64,000 nucleotides of DNA from Oegoconia quadripuncta (GCA_949316235.1 OX438749.1:19112414-19176413); one strand, 5' to 3'. Shown: positions 35,181 through 47,275, counted from the stretch's first letter. Translations and numbers: made by a program. Notes: generated by a model not told the origin, from the letters alone.

Positions 35181-35855
35181 ATACATAGTGTTTATTAGAT
35201 TGGGCAGAAAATAGTGTACACAACAATTGAAAATTATAAAAAAAAATAATAATAAATAAATAAATATACCACATAACCTATCCAATATACATATATTTAG
35301 TACGAACATCTTTTATTTATTTAAATTTATTTTATTTGTTCGATCGAGTTAATTCTATAACTTGTTTATGCCTTTCGAGTGACGATCGATCTAATTACAG
35401 TCGAATTGGTAACCTCTGTTTTGACAGTCACTTTAATATGCGGTATTGATTTTATGTATTCCTGTGCCAAATTTTTACTATTGTCCTCAGTTTGAAAAGA
35501 GTGTAAGTCGCATTAAATGTTTGGTTTAAATTTGTTCTTTACCCCACAAATGATACAGCTGAATTTTGCTTATAAGAATATTTAATTACGTATAATCTAC
35601 GATAATAGGTGATAGACCAAGCCCCACGGGCTGTTGCTAGTGTACAATATTATAGATAAAATATTTCAATAAACTAACAGACAGTTGAACTATAATTACA
35701 CGCAGAAGCGATTAGATCCGTTGTGTATACATCCCCGAGCATGCTCCCGCGTGATTGCATCATTCAAACATTTAGTGCAGTGAAAATACGTCATTTTTGT
35801 GGTTTAACTTCCTATAATCTTAAAGGTGCTTTTTTTTTGTAGATGGATAGAGTAC

Positions 35856-36185
35856 TTTTTTTTTTATGCACGACAGGTTCGTACTTGACCTCAATCACAC
35901 CTGATGTTAAGTGAAGATGAGGTCGAAGGTGGAAGCGTACTGACCCGGAAACCCCCATACATTTGGGGGACTGGCTATCTTATCTCTTACAACCGGAACA
36001 CAACAATGCTATTAACATTGCTGCTTGGCGGCAGATTTAGATAAGATGGTGGTAGCTAGCCAGGCGGACATTTAAAATTCCCTACCACCAACCCAACCAA
36101 ATACTAAACATGTACTGGCTGGGGATCGAACCCGCGACCTCCGAATCGTAAACCCAATGTTGTTTACATTGAGCCACGGAGGCGG
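35856..36185 (-). mobile_element. SINE family B, full length
   Basis: Reversed poly-A through GAGCCACGGAGGCGGT; B box GGTTCGATCCC intact. Confidence 0.87.
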
Positions 36186-36224
36186 TTAAATCGGTACAGA
36201 ATAAAATGCTTTCTAATCCTTTTG

Positions 36225-36345
36225 TAGCTTGCTTTAGGTATGGTATAGGTATTTAGTTACAAAACCTTACAATACTAAGCTAAAGTTACCATTGTGAACT
36301 TCTTTGCGTTGTAGAAGATGCAAAAACAATTTTCTAAATAAATAA
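36225..36345 (+). repeat. Inverted partner of 29656-29770
   Basis: TTGTAGCTTGCTTTAGGTAT, AAAGTTACCATTGTGAACTT, TTGCGTTGTAGAAGATGC; its reverse complement matches 29656-29770 at roughly 80% by eye. Both lie beside family-B SINEs. Confidence 0.6.
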
Positions 36346-36822
36346 TCAATGCTACTATTATATTTTCTAAAAATAGTTTATTGACTCGCGATATTGTTAT
36401 TTGTTAGTGACTGAGAGTTAATTATATTATGACTTGTACTCTGTTGTTGTTTCTTGCTGTTTCTTATTGTTCTTTTGTGTTGTTGTAATTCACGTAGTTT
36501 ATGTTTCATTTTATTATTAAAAATTCAATTGTATCTAATGTACCCAGTTTCTGGAAGGTATTGATTTCTTTGACATTTATTTAATTTCTGAACATGTTTC
36601 ATATAATATTGTTTAATGTCTACCGCTACAAATATTTGCATGTCGTGGTTACTTATAATTAAGGTGGCGCATGCACTGTGTACAATTGCGTTTTTGCCAC
36701 ATTGGACTGGTATGTGTCAATCTTGTTAGTAATCCTAAAAATAAATAAATAAATATTTGCCATCGATAAAATTTTTCATAAATATATTTTAGTTTGGGAT
36801 TATTAACATTTTATATGAAACA

Positions 36823-37100
36823 GAAATGAGGAGATCCGCAGGGGTACCAAGGTGACCGATATAGCCCCAAGAATTGACAACTTAAGTGGCAGTGGGCGGG
36901 GCACATTGCTCGTAGGACCGACGGCCGTTGGGGCGGAAAGGTTCTCGAGTGGCGACCACGCACCAGAAGACGCAGCTTCGGCAGGCCCTCCACGAGGTGG
37001 ACCGACGATTTGGTAAATATCGCGGGAAGCCGCTGGATGCTGGCAGCGCAGGACCGATCGTTGTGGAGATCTTTGGGGGAGGCCTTTGTCCAGCAGTGAT
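36823..37100 (+). mobile_element. LINE ORF2 C-terminal fragment (WRPRT..GRPSTRWTDDL type)
   Basis: Translation gives NEEIRRGTKVTDIAPRIDNL, then after a one-base frameshift KWQWAGHIARRTDGRWGGKV, LEWRPRTRRRSFGRPSTRW, TDDLVNIAGSRWMLAAQDRS, LWRSLGEAFVQQ-stop. I recognise this as the C-terminus of a widespread insect non-LTR retrotransposon reverse-transcriptase protein. The frame break near 36882 and missing upstream RT domain show it is dead. Confidence 0.8.
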
Positions 37101-37127
37101 GATGATGAACATTTTATAAGTGACTAG

Positions 37128-37350
37128 CTTTCTACCCGTGGCATCGCTTGCGTGGATTAACTTAATCGCGGTTATTTATTTATCCCGCGGAAACTGCTCA
37201 GTTTATCGGGATTAAAAATATCCTATGTCTTAATCCAGGGTATTTTCTATTTGTGTACCAAATTACATCCAAATCCGTTCATCCGTTTCGCCGTGATTGA
37301 GCAACAAACAAACAAACAAATATTAATATATTTGTTTGTTGTAACGATTA
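37128..37350. repeat. Dispersed repeat with CCGTTCATCCGTTTCGCCGTG motif
   Basis: TTTATCCCGCGGAAACTGCT, AATCCGTTCATCCGTTTCGC, (AAAC)n run. The same class occurs reversed at 48500-48600 and 45385-45550 and, more diverged, at 23560-23780. Probably LINE 3' UTRs. Confidence 0.55.
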
Positions 37351-38052
37351 GAAGTTAGATGAACTCAGCATCTGACTTTTAAGGAAAATTTAAATTGTAG
37401 AAAAAATCCATTCTAAATTCAAATCTCGCTTCACATGACCTGACAGCCGTCCCGCCATAAACCAGTCGAGTTCGGATACACGTCGCTATAAAGGCTTCTT
37501 TACAGCGTCAGAACGTAACATATGTTGTACGCGACGTTATCGCACAGGATCGCCCTATCGACAATCGAATCTACTCGCGCCCTCACTGTACTGCATATTT
37601 CAGTATCGATTCGCGTGTGAATAAATCGTTACTCGTCCTTTTATCGTCTGTTATGTTTGGTGTTCTCTGATTCTGAGATATCTTGTACAACCGTGTAAAA
37701 TGTGGTAAAACGTGTAGTACTCTTCTTAGGTGATAGCATAGGTAACGGTAAAAGATAAATTATTTTTCTTGTCCGTAGGTACATTTAGGAATTCAAATAT
37801 TACATCAATTCCTGTTTACTGGTGACCTGATTACGGACAACTTTTCCCAGGGAACCATAGTCAAATTCGATTAAAAAATTTTCGATTACCCATACAAAGA
37901 ATTTTTTTGTAAAACCACCTTTAGTATGGAAGTCCAATAATTTACGGCTGAATGAAGTCATCAAATTAAATCATTTATATGTAACAATACACGGTTTACA
38001 AGTAGTACAGGTTGTTATTGTAAAAAACCGCCTTTGTACACTTCATCATCTA

Positions 38053-38113
38053 TGTTAAATGTTCCTTGTATTTTATTTTTGTGTGCAATAAAGAATTTAA
38101 TAATAATAATAAT
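38053..38113 (+). mobile_element. LINE 3' tail (GTGCAATAAAGAATTTAATAAT type)
   Basis: Near-identical to the insertion in the 40.3-kb MITE; ends in an (ATA)n tail. Confidence 0.6.
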
Positions 38114-38234
38114 AAAACAAGTCACTGTATTCAACCTGCATGCAAGTGTGCAAATTTTTCGTCACTTCAAGTTGGATGTCTTATTTAATTTATCAAATGT
38201 TATCAAAAGCTACTTAAAATATCACGATGATTAT

Positions 38235-38715
38235 TCCAAATGGGTTGGTCAGAGATATCCCAAAAATGAGCATTTGGATGTTCCAAACATTAAGAGATTA
38301 ATGCTTGAAACAACATTGACGGTTCACCTTCGAAATTTACAGAAATGCACAAGAGAGACCCCGTCGCCGTTGAAACGTGCAAATCTATAGATATCTCTTG
38401 ATGGAAAGTCCCTTAGTCGCCTTTTGCCACAGCCACGGGAAGAGACGGATTCGTTCTATTCTGTTTGAGTGCCGAAACCACACAGCACTAATATTATAAA
38501 TGCGAAACATTTGGATGTTTTGTTTGTTACTCGATCACGGCGAAACTAAGGAACGGATTTGGATGTTTCATAAACTAAAATGCAACGTCACTAGCTGAGG
38601 TCCCGCCAAGATCGATATAAACCTTTTGATGAAGTCGTTTAAAAATCGAGACAATAATTTGTGATATTATCTTATAACTTATCAACATTTATTTTTTCTT
38701 GTATAATAAGTTTGT
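38235..38715 (+). repeat. Dispersed LINE-like repeat, uninterrupted, copy 2
   Basis: Same order of blocks as copy 1 with GGATTCGTTCTATTCTGTTT joining directly to GAGTGCCGAAACCACACAGC. Ends in TTTTTTCTTGTATAATAAGTTT. The 118-residue frame 38034-38390 crosses into it and is not a gene. Confidence 0.75.
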
Positions 38716-38724
38716 TTCAATTGT

Positions 38725-38940
38725 TGAAAGAACATACACGGTTCACCTTTCGAAGTATACAGAAATGCACACTTGACGGGAGGTGAGACCGTCCCCGTCA
38801 AAACGTGCAACTCAATATGTAGATGTTTTTTTGTGGAAAATCCCCATAGTCGCCTTTAATGACACCCACGGGAAGAGATAGGTTGGCTCTATTCTTTTTA
38901 CTTACCTGAACCATATAGCACAAATTCAAATATTATTTTT
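38725..38940 (+). repeat. Third partial copy of the same repeat, in tandem
   Basis: GTTCACCTTTCGAAGTATAC, CCGTCAAAACGTGCAACTCA, ACACCCACGGGAAGAGATAG: a more diverged copy directly after copy 2. Further fragments lie at 41497-41575 and 43470-43605. Confidence 0.6.
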
Positions 38941-38955
38941 AAAAAATTGCCAAAA

Positions 38956-39208
38956 GTTGGTTGGTTGGTGGTATATAGGGCATTACAAATGTCCGCCTGG
39001 CTAGAGCTACCACCATCTTATCTAAATCTGCAGCCAAGCAGAAATGTTAATAGCATTGTTGTGTTCCGGTTGTCAGAGATACGATTGCCAGTCCCCCAAA
39101 TGTGTTGGGGTTTCCGGGTCAGTACGCTTCCACCTTCGACCTCATCTTCACTTAACATCAGGTGTGATTGAGGTCAAGTACCAACCCGTTGTGTATAAAA
39201 AAAAAAGT
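38956..39208 (+). mobile_element. SINE family B, 5'-truncated
   Basis: Begins at TTGGTTGGTTGGTGGTATAT, runs through ACGCTTCCACCTTCGACCTC to GTACCAACCCGTTGTGTATA and a poly-A tail. Confidence 0.82.
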
Positions 39209-39410
39209 AATTTGAGAAATAATTTCCATCTTGTGACCGTGACACTTCAAGATTTCATAGGTTAAAAAACAAAGCATCATCAATTCATCAGAAAACGTTA
39301 AACGACTCTATCGTAAGTAAAGTTGGTTTGAAAGGAAAAATATTTTAGTGATATATTTTGCACGTTGACGGAGAAATGTAGCGTTAAACAAGTTGTATTT
39401 ACAGTTTCAA

Positions 39411-39678
39411 ATTTAATAATAATAACACACACAGCGCCATCTAGTTCCACACTAAGCAACTATAGGCTTGTGTTGTGGATACCAGATGGTTGATATACTA
39501 CCTACATAATAAATAATTTTTTTTTTGTAAATAAATACTTATTATAAATGAAAACATCCATAACTAGGTGTACATATCCGTATTCATCACACAAACATAA
39601 TGCCCCTAGCGGGATTCGCACCCGCAACCTTTTGGTATACTGGTCAGAGTTGCTAACCACTACACCAAACAGGTCGTC
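39411..39678 (-). mobile_element. SINE family C
   Basis: Minus-strand copy: head GACGACCTGTTTGGTGTAGT, B box GGTGCGAATCC, tail GATGGCGCTGTGTGTGTTAT with TTATTATTAA. Nearly full length. Confidence 0.85.
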
Positions 39679-39894
39679 AAAAAAAGTTTAAAAGTATCAA
39701 ATAATCTGTGACATGTTGAAATCACATAAAAAAAATATTATAGTAATTAACCAACGACCCACGATATTTTTTATTTATTCTGTATTAAAAAAAAAACTTA
39801 ATTTATCCAATGAGGGCGCCACTGGACGAAATAAACCCTCATAAAGTTTAATACAAAGAATTTTGTCGTCGTTGATACAAAGAAAAGTTACGTT

Positions 39895-39942
39895 ACCTCA
39901 TAGCTTAAATGCTTAGCTTAAATAGCTTAAAAGCTATGAGGT
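39895..39942. other. Perfect 12-bp-stem hairpin
   Basis: ACCTCATAGCTT and AAGCTATGAGGT flank a 24-base AT-rich loop made of TAGCTTAAA-like repeats. It could be a small foldback element or a chance palindrome; nothing suggests a processed RNA. Confidence 0.4.
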
Positions 39943-40326
39943 ATTTTCGACGAGAAGACCAACAGGTTAAATGAAATTAATTCCAATTCCGAAAATCGAT
40001 GTACATTATTCAATAACCTGTAGGTGCAGCTTGCGACCTCAACCGATCTCAATATACAAGTTTAATTAATGCGCTGTAAACCGGCACACGTGCGGAGATC
40101 GCGCGTTATCGCGTCTGATCGCGATCTTATCGAGCGATCGAAACGATGGTCATGTCTCTCGATATCCGGAATACGGGGTGTATAATAGGTAATTTTATAC
40201 AGGGGAAAAAACCGCTAGAAACATTGACACGTTAATCTTTGGCTAGATGAATGAGTTTTTACAATAATATATTCATTCAATTCATACAAACAATTTATAC
40301 CAACAACAACAATGAAAGATTAATAT

Positions 40327-40796
40327 TAGGTCCTTACCTATGAAATTGGCGTTATGTATGAAGAACTTTAATGTTAATGAAGAAGAATGTTAAATGTTCT
40401 TTGTATTTTATTTTTGTGTGCAATAAAGAATTTAATAATAATAATAACTTTTGAATTTTTTTTGGGAACGGCAAATCCAAATTTAGCTAAACTTTGTGTG
40501 TATCATCGGATAACATTAAGTTAAATAAAGGCAGTGTTAATTTTTAAAAGTAACAGCTTTATAAAAGTTTCTGCGAATCTAATAAATAATATGGTAGGCT
40601 CATGAAAGGAGCTGTGTTCAAGTTTTTTTATTATGTCATTTAGCTCAGACATTAAAAAATATTTCATGTGAAACCTTGAAAATTATATTCTATTTTCCAA
40701 ATAAAAAACCATATTTGGAAATAGCTATAGAATCGTAGAAGTTGGTACATATAATTAACGAAGAAAAATCTCCAATTTCATAGGTAAATGGACCTA
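40327..40796. mobile_element. MITE with TAGGTCC..ACCTATGAAATTGG inverted ends, copy 2
   Basis: Inverted-orientation relative of the 7.2-kb element, with ends TAGGTCCTTACCTATGAAAT and TAGGTCCATTTACCTATGAA. A short retroposon tail (about 40389-40447) interrupts it near one end. Confidence 0.78.
40389..40447 (+). mobile_element. LINE 3' tail inserted in MITE
   Basis: TGTTAAATGTTCTTTGTATT, TTATTTTTGTGTGCAATAAA, GAATTTAATAATAATAATAA. The same sequence occurs at 38053-38113, showing it is an independent retroposed 3' end. Confidence 0.7.
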
Positions 40797-41771
40797 ATAC
40801 TTGAAACAACATCCATAGTTAGTGTTATGTATGACAGAAATGCTCACGTAACTCATCAAGTAATCATTCAAATTAACCAAAACACATTACGTTTCGTTTA
40901 TCCACTCCGTATCACTGCTTAGAACATATGGTAAGCCTCTTTGAAAAATACATTATTAAATTAAATAAAATACATTATTATTTAATATTAAATTATTTTA
41001 GATGTCATCTCTGTACGCCGCCCATCCAACTCTACTCTAATGGCTAAGAATAATATCTATAAATGTGGAACTGCAACGAATGAAATCAAACCAGTAAATG
41101 TGTTTGTAAAACGAATATCTTCGTGACATACGGTTGTATTGATCAGCGATCTTTGTTTTTTAGGTAAGTAAAAATTAACAAGCTTGGGTTGCTTTAACTT
41201 TTCAACAAGTCTACTACAACCGGTTTCCATCATTGTACCTAAACTTATTGAGGTCAACATCAAAAGTCTTACCCACAGTTGAGAAAACGTTCTATCGTTA
41301 GAAGAGGGTGTGGGGTACAATCCATAAAGCGGGTCCAGTACGGATTGGTTATTTTTCTTTTTTTATACATTCACAGGCTATCCATCTTATCGCCATGCAG
41401 GGTAGGCAAGTTGGCGATCGCAGATTTTTTGGAAGCTCCGCACCAATGATGCCACTGTCCATTACTGGTGTAATATATTGTAATGTTCGTGAAATATGAT
41501 CCCTTAGTCACCTATTACGACACTCACGGGAAGAAACAGGTTGGTCCTATTTTACTCTCTAGACAACCACACAACCAACGGCGGATTGGTTGATTGATGT
41601 CAAACTAGTAGGCACCGACTATTAGTGTTGTGAACCGCCCCTTATTAAATTAAATTAAAATTGTTTATTTCTCTCCCCACAAATGATGCTTTACATGACT
41701 TTATGGTTAGGTAATACATATACAGAACACATTCGTGGGAAGACTGGTGCCTGAAAAGGAAGAATCAAAAT

Positions 41772-42052
41772 TACCTGTGTGGTGTAGTGGTTAGGAACTC
41801 TGACCACTATACCAAGAGGTTGAGGGTTCGAATCCGGCTAGGGGCATAATATTTGTGTGATGAATACGGACATGTGTACCCGATTTATGGATGTTTTCAT
41901 TTATAATAAGTATTTATTTACAAAAAAAAATGTATTTATGTAGTATATCAACCATCTGGTGAACACAACACAAGCCTATAGTTGCTTACTGTGGAACTAG
42001 ATGGCGCTGTGTGTATGTCTAAGGATATTTATTATCTGTTATTATTATCAGG
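41772..42052 (+). mobile_element. SINE family C
   Basis: ACCTGTGTGGTGTAGTGGTT head, B box GGTTCGAATCC, A-rich centre, GATGGCGCTGTGTGTATGTC and TTATTATTAT tail. Full length. Confidence 0.85.
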
Positions 42053-43044
42053 CCTCCCAACCATGCACATAGTGTATTAGAACTGATCGTTGATAAATAT
42101 GGCGATTGATGAGGAACAAGCGGAAAGGAAATCATGAAACTTATGACCTGGTTTTTGGAGTGGATTTGTAGTGTTGTGCACTGTTTTTAACCTCTGACGA
42201 AAATCGACGGGTGTTATGTGTTTGTCGGCGTTATGTTTGTATCTCCAGTCTCTGTCCGGAAGCATCTCAGCAATAAGCTGTCCAGTTGGAGTGCTGTGTT
42301 TTTTTTCTTTTTCTTCTTGTCTTATCTTCCAAATTTACAATTTTTAGTTGTTATTTAATAAATTAGCCTAGTACTTGTAATAATTTTTCCGTTTATAATA
42401 TACTGACTTGGTTTAACGACTGCCTAAAGTGATTTTCGATGGGCGAAAATCTTTGTATGAATTTGCCACTAGTGGTCACCCATTAAAGGACTGAACTAAG
42501 ACTGACTAAGTTTTCTGAAGAAATGCGAATAATTCATTACGCTCCAATCAAATCACGAAAGTCAGTGCGACATAAAACATCACATGTTTGTCGAATGCTG
42601 CACCCGTGTGTAGCTCTAATTTAAAACTATATAATTATAATATTTCACCAGGAGCCGTACGCGATATGTGAGTATTGCGTAATAAAACAAATAATGGACG
42701 CCATAGCAAGAGCCGTATGCAAATGAGCTCGTCTTTATTAGGTATGCACTTGTGAAAGAAGGCGGGACACATGCCTTATACCTGATTGAATTCGATTTTA
42801 CTGCAATGGTCTATAATTGAGAAAATTACTACAGCCTGTGTATATTTATAATATGGGTTGATACAATACGGGCACTATACTAGTATTTTGCATACTATGG
42901 TATCTTTGTACCCCACTGGCCAGGAAGGAGGGTAATGTTTTTCGAGTGTATGTAAGTATGTAGATTTGTATGTCCTCCTCCTAACCTCCTGCAGCTTTGA
43001 CTGATTTTGAAATGCAAGACGTCGTTCGATTCATATTACATTTT

Positions 43045-43150
43045 AAGGTACAACGAGCTGTTGGTGTAGTTGTCAATAACCCTAACTGCTATACTAACAG
43101 GTCGCGGGTTCGAATCCCGCTAAGGGCATATGCACCCGACTTATGGAGAA
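43045..43150 (+). mobile_element. SINE family C, 3'-truncated
   Basis: TGTTGGTGTAGTTGTCAATA, perfect B box GGTTCGAATCC and CTAAGGGCATATGCACCCGA, then unrelated sequence. Confidence 0.7.
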
Positions 43151-44689
43151 TCATTTAGAAAAAAAGAAAAACACATATACCTACAAAGTTTTATTTCGAT
43201 ACGACAATTAGAAGTTTAAATGATTTTTTTATTTAAATATTTATTTTATGCACAACTTTCAATTTGTTTACATAGTTGGTTACAACTGAAGCTAATAAGC
43301 TTATTAATTATTAATAAAAATACGTACACATTTATCACCAGCCCGTAAACATCCCACTGCAGGGGTATAGGCCTTCCCTCGTATATGAGGGAGTATGGGC
43401 CATAATCCGTCAAGCTGGCGGATCTGTAAAAAAAACATAAAGACGAACATAGAACCTTTCCATAAATTCACACGTGACAGGGGCTGAGCTTATCGCCATT
43501 GAAACGTGCAAGTCTATAGATACTTTTTGGTGCAAAGTCCCATATATAAGTCCCACGACTCCCACGTGAAGAAATGAATTGGTTCAATTCTTTCTACGTG
43601 CCGAAACCACACACGCGTGAAATTTTAAGTTTGAACCATACAAACAAACTTTTCAATCAAGTAAAACCTGAATGTAACATATTTTTATCATCGGCTATAG
43701 TTCACCTAAGGCGCCTCGCTGAGATTGTCCGGGCTCGGATACTTTTTGCGCGTTACACGACGTATAATGCGTTATTACCCCATGGTTACACATAGTTACA
43801 TAGTAAGTCTGCCTTATTTGCATAATATCCCGTGTTTGTGGGCGTATTATCTGTTCCTGGAACATATTGCCTTGTGTAGGTATAGGATAAAATGTGGTAC
43901 AATATTATAATTTAGCTTGATTTTCTATAAAGTCTAGCACAAGCCGCTGTAAGTCTAGCACAATTTATACATGTTGATATGGATAGCTTTTCGAGAAAAT
44001 TTCGCGTGTCACAAATATTCTCACTTGCTCTCAAACATTGTATCATATGATTTTCTTGATGTCAGGAAGGCGATATTCATGCGTTCATAGGCATAGCCAC
44101 TCAATCGTCCGTGGTCAAATTGTAACCAAAAAAAGACAATCGACTGTCCGTGGGTATAACAGTAACCTTCCTCTTACTATCTGTAGTTGACTGGACGTTG
44201 TCTCGCTCGGGTCGGACGGTTGCGTGGATAGAGAGGATCTCGCTCCCCACTGTTACTCCTATAAGGATCCATAGGATCGACAGTGGGACTCGACACGGCG
44301 TCTACTGAAGGTAGGAGGGCTCTACGTACCACTATTCCTACCTTAGACCCGAGTCTATTTAAAGAAAGTAATATGGTGTGTAAGGAAAATAAGATTCCCG
44401 TCTCGGCAAATGCCAATGAAAGGAAAAACGGCCGTAAGATAGAGAAGCGTGGTTTATGATATTGGACTTGGGCTTTGATGTGATGGCTTATGTTACTATG
44501 TACTGAGCAGGTACATTCCGTTTCATTAGAAATGAACGTGACACGTAAAATTGACGACAAAATTCTAGCAATGGGGTTCTAGCAATTCCATACAACATGT
44601 AATATCCTGGAAAACAAGGAGAGTTTGCAGCACAACAAATTTGATTTGAAATTTTAAATTTGAAAATTTAGGAAAGCCGGGGAGATTTC

Positions 44690-44896
44690 ACGACCGATTG
44701 GTGTAGTGAATAGTGATCCTGTCAGCGAAACGAAGGTAAATGTTTGTGTGATGAACACGAGCATTTATTCCCGAGTCATGGATGTTTATATTTATATATA
44801 TATATATATATTGATGTAATCCGTTATTATCCATAGTACAAGCTTTGCTTATTTTGGGATATTTGATTGGTGTAGGTATCCGAAATATTTATTATT
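44690..44896 (+). mobile_element. SINE family A with B-box deletion
   Basis: Head GACCGATTGGTGTAGTGAAT, then a deletion joins AGCGAAACGAA directly to GGTAAATGTTTGTGTGATGA, removing the B box. It contains a (TA)n run at about 44793-44815. It cannot be transcribed from its own pol III promoter. Confidence 0.8.
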
Positions 44897-45061
44897 ATTA
44901 TAGAAATATCACCTAGGCAATAAATATAGATCGTAGTAGATCGATCGACCAGAGTGTAATAATAATAAATAAATAATAAATATCTTTGCACATACACGGC
45001 GGCGGTGATTACATTCAATCAGGTGACCCGCATGCTCGTTTGCCGCCCTCTCATATAAAAA

Positions 45062-45310
45062 AAAATACACACAGCGCCATCTAGTTCCACACTAAGCAAT
45101 TAGGCTTGTATTGTGGATACCAGATGGTTGATAAACTACACAAATACATTTTTTTTGTAAATAAATACATAATATAAATGAAAAACATCTATAACTCCGG
45201 AACACATGTCTGTATTCATCATACAAACATATGCCCCTAGCGGGATTCGAACCCGCGACCTTTTGGTATAGCAGTCAGAATTTTTAACCACTACACCAAA
45301 CAGGTCGTCG
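45062..45310 (-). mobile_element. SINE family C
   Basis: Minus-strand copy: ACGACCTGTTTGGTGTAGTG head, B box GGTTCGAATCC, tail GATGGCGCTGTGTGTATTTT. Full length. Confidence 0.85.
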
Positions 45311-45384
45311 TTGTTTCTATTTATATAAGTTGAACACATGTTCTACTTATATAAATATTTTGGTTTACAATCAATGTCATCCAA

Positions 45385-45550
45385 ATCCATTCAGCAGTTT
45401 CGCATATCGCATTTATAAATGAGAAACGGATACCTTGGATTAAAACATAGGATATTTTATTGTAAGTCAGTAGTTCCCACGGGATTTACAAATTAAATAT
45501 AGCCGCGATAAAGTTATTCCTAACAGGCGAAGCCGCGTACGGAAAGCTAG
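45385..45550. repeat. Dispersed repeat relative of 37128-37350
   Basis: CATCCAAATCCATTCAGCAG, AACGGATACCTTGGATTAAA, GGCGAAGCCGCGTACGGAAA GCTAG. Confidence 0.45.
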
Positions 45551-45568
45551 TTTATAATATTAATTAGA

Positions 45569-45731
45569 TAATGGTGTCGATTCGGATGTACACTAACTAA
45601 ACTAAACTAAACTAAAACCAGTTTTGGAGTGGTGCCGTCGCATCGTACTGTTCCAGGGAGAAAGAGACAGTACTACTTTAAAACTGGTTTTAATTTAGTT
45701 TAGTTGGTGTACATCCGAATCGACACCATTA
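45569..45731. mobile_element. Near-palindromic foldback element
   Basis: TAATGGTGTCGATTCGGATG at the left pairs with its inverse at the right, and AAACCAGTTTT pairs with AAAACTGGTTT around a 60-bp loop. TAAAC tandem repeats occur in the left arm. It ends 47 bp before a mariner-type element. Confidence 0.78.
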
Positions 45732-45778
45732 AATCCCACAAAAACTGCCTTGTGAAGATGTATAAATAAAAGACTATA

Positions 45779-46770
45779 CAGGGCGTCCCAAAGTTATGGG
45801 ACATGAAGGGGAAGTACCTTAAATATCGTAGATAGTGAATTTTGCTCAAAGAAGACTTTATGTTATTTTTAAAAGTTAGTAATTCTGCATTCATAGATTT
45901 TCTAAAAATTATTTGCTTCGGCTGGGAATCGAACCGACTCAAATGTGAAAAAAAAAACACCCTACTTTTATGATGCCAATCGAAAGAATAGCTAAAAAAT
46001 AATAACTCTGCCTAAGTAACATAGTATTTTAAAAGAAAGGAACAACGTGAAATTAATCATTTTAATCAAATAAAAAACATACATGAAACTGCCGTAGTCA
46101 ATTAAGTAGGTATTTTTTTGTAAATTAATTAATTAAATGCTCAAAATGTGATCCCTCTTGTCTTACGCAAATCGCCAATCTTTTAATGAGCCCGCTGCCT
46201 GTTGATTTTCTAATCATTTTATGGTGAACACTCGATGTGATATGGCACAATTCTGTTTGCAACTCGCCTACGTTCTCGTATCGCTTTTTGTATAGCATAT
46301 CTTTCACGTATCCCCAAAAGAAGAAATCTAATGGTGTGAGGTCCGGGGATCTGGCCGGCCATCTAATCGGTCCATTTGTACCAATCCATGTAGGAAAACA
46401 TTCATTTAGAAAATCTGCTGCTCTCCGACTATTATGAGCCGGAGCTCCATCTTGTTGGAAAATTAAAATAACTTTCTTGAAATTTGACTCAATCATTTTA
46501 TGTTGTTCCTTTCTTTTAAAATACTATGTTACTTAGGCAGAGTTATTATTTTTTAGCTATTCTTTCGATTGGCATCATAAAAGTAGGGTGTTTTTTTTTT
46601 TCACATTTAAGTCGGTTCGATTCCCAGCCGAAGCAAGTAATTTTTAGAAAATCTATGAATGCAGAATTACTAACTTTTAAAAATAACATAAAGTCTTCTT
46701 TGAGCAAAATTCACTATCTACAATATTTAAGGTACTTCCCCTTCATGTCCCATAACTTTGGGACGCCCTG
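45779..46770. mobile_element. Deleted mariner-type transposon with 268-269-bp terminal inverted repeats
   Basis: Arms 45779-46046 and 46502-46770 are inverted copies starting CAGGGCGTCCCAAAGTTATG, flanked by TA. The internal 455 bp carries the C-terminal part of a transposase on the minus strand. The arms contain matching reading frames of about 60 residues (minus strand on the left, plus strand on the right), a simple consequence of the long inverted repeat. Confidence 0.88.
46125..46496 (-). pseudogene. Mariner-type transposase, C-terminal half
   Basis: 123-residue frame containing the second catalytic aspartate in QQDGAPAH and the third in WPARSPDLTPLDFFFWG, with 35 residues between them, close to the DD34D spacing of mariner transposases. 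It ends with the conserved GSHFEHLIN tail. The N-terminal DNA-binding domain and first catalytic aspartate are missing, deleted up to the edge of the right inverted repeat. Non-functional on its own. Confidence 0.85.
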
Positions 46771-47211
46771 TATAAAGTTTTAGTGCTAACCCGTAGTGGA
46801 TATAAAAAAAGTCGGGATTGGTCACCGTCGTCGCTGGCTAGAATCAATTGCAACAAAAAGTAATTTCCTTTTTAGTACAGGTCGTGTAGACTTGTGCTGA
46901 GTTGTGTGTACATGGACGTAGCTTTTGTTGATCTCTTGAAGTGTAGCTAATTGTGGTGTAGAGGCACTGACACCGGACAAGTATGTAAGTAACATCTATT
47001 TAATAGCATCCAACAGGATAGCAATCTCCTGCGATTACTAAATAATAGAACTTTGTCTTGTTACATGTAATGTTTCTATGACATTACTGACTCCGGAGCA
47101 ATTCTCGAAGCAATTTTAGGACAAAAGGGGTTTGGTACATTTTTATTTGTAAACCTTTCTCCAGTGTTTGTACAAATGTCTCGCAATAAAGCTTGATCCG
47201 ATTTGAGTATG

Positions 47212-47275
47212 GTTTTTTGTTTATGCACAACGGGTTAACACTTGACCTCAATCACACCAGATGTTAAGTGAATAT
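47212..47275 (-). mobile_element. SINE family B 3' fragment
   Basis: Reversed tail TTTATGCACAACGGGTTAAC to GTTAAGTGAATATGA, terminated by the family-A SINE. Confidence 0.75.

Noticed and set aside
38034..38390. 118-codon frame as a gene
   Set aside because: It crosses a LINE tail into a dispersed repeat whose second copy at 26.9 kb does not keep the frame.
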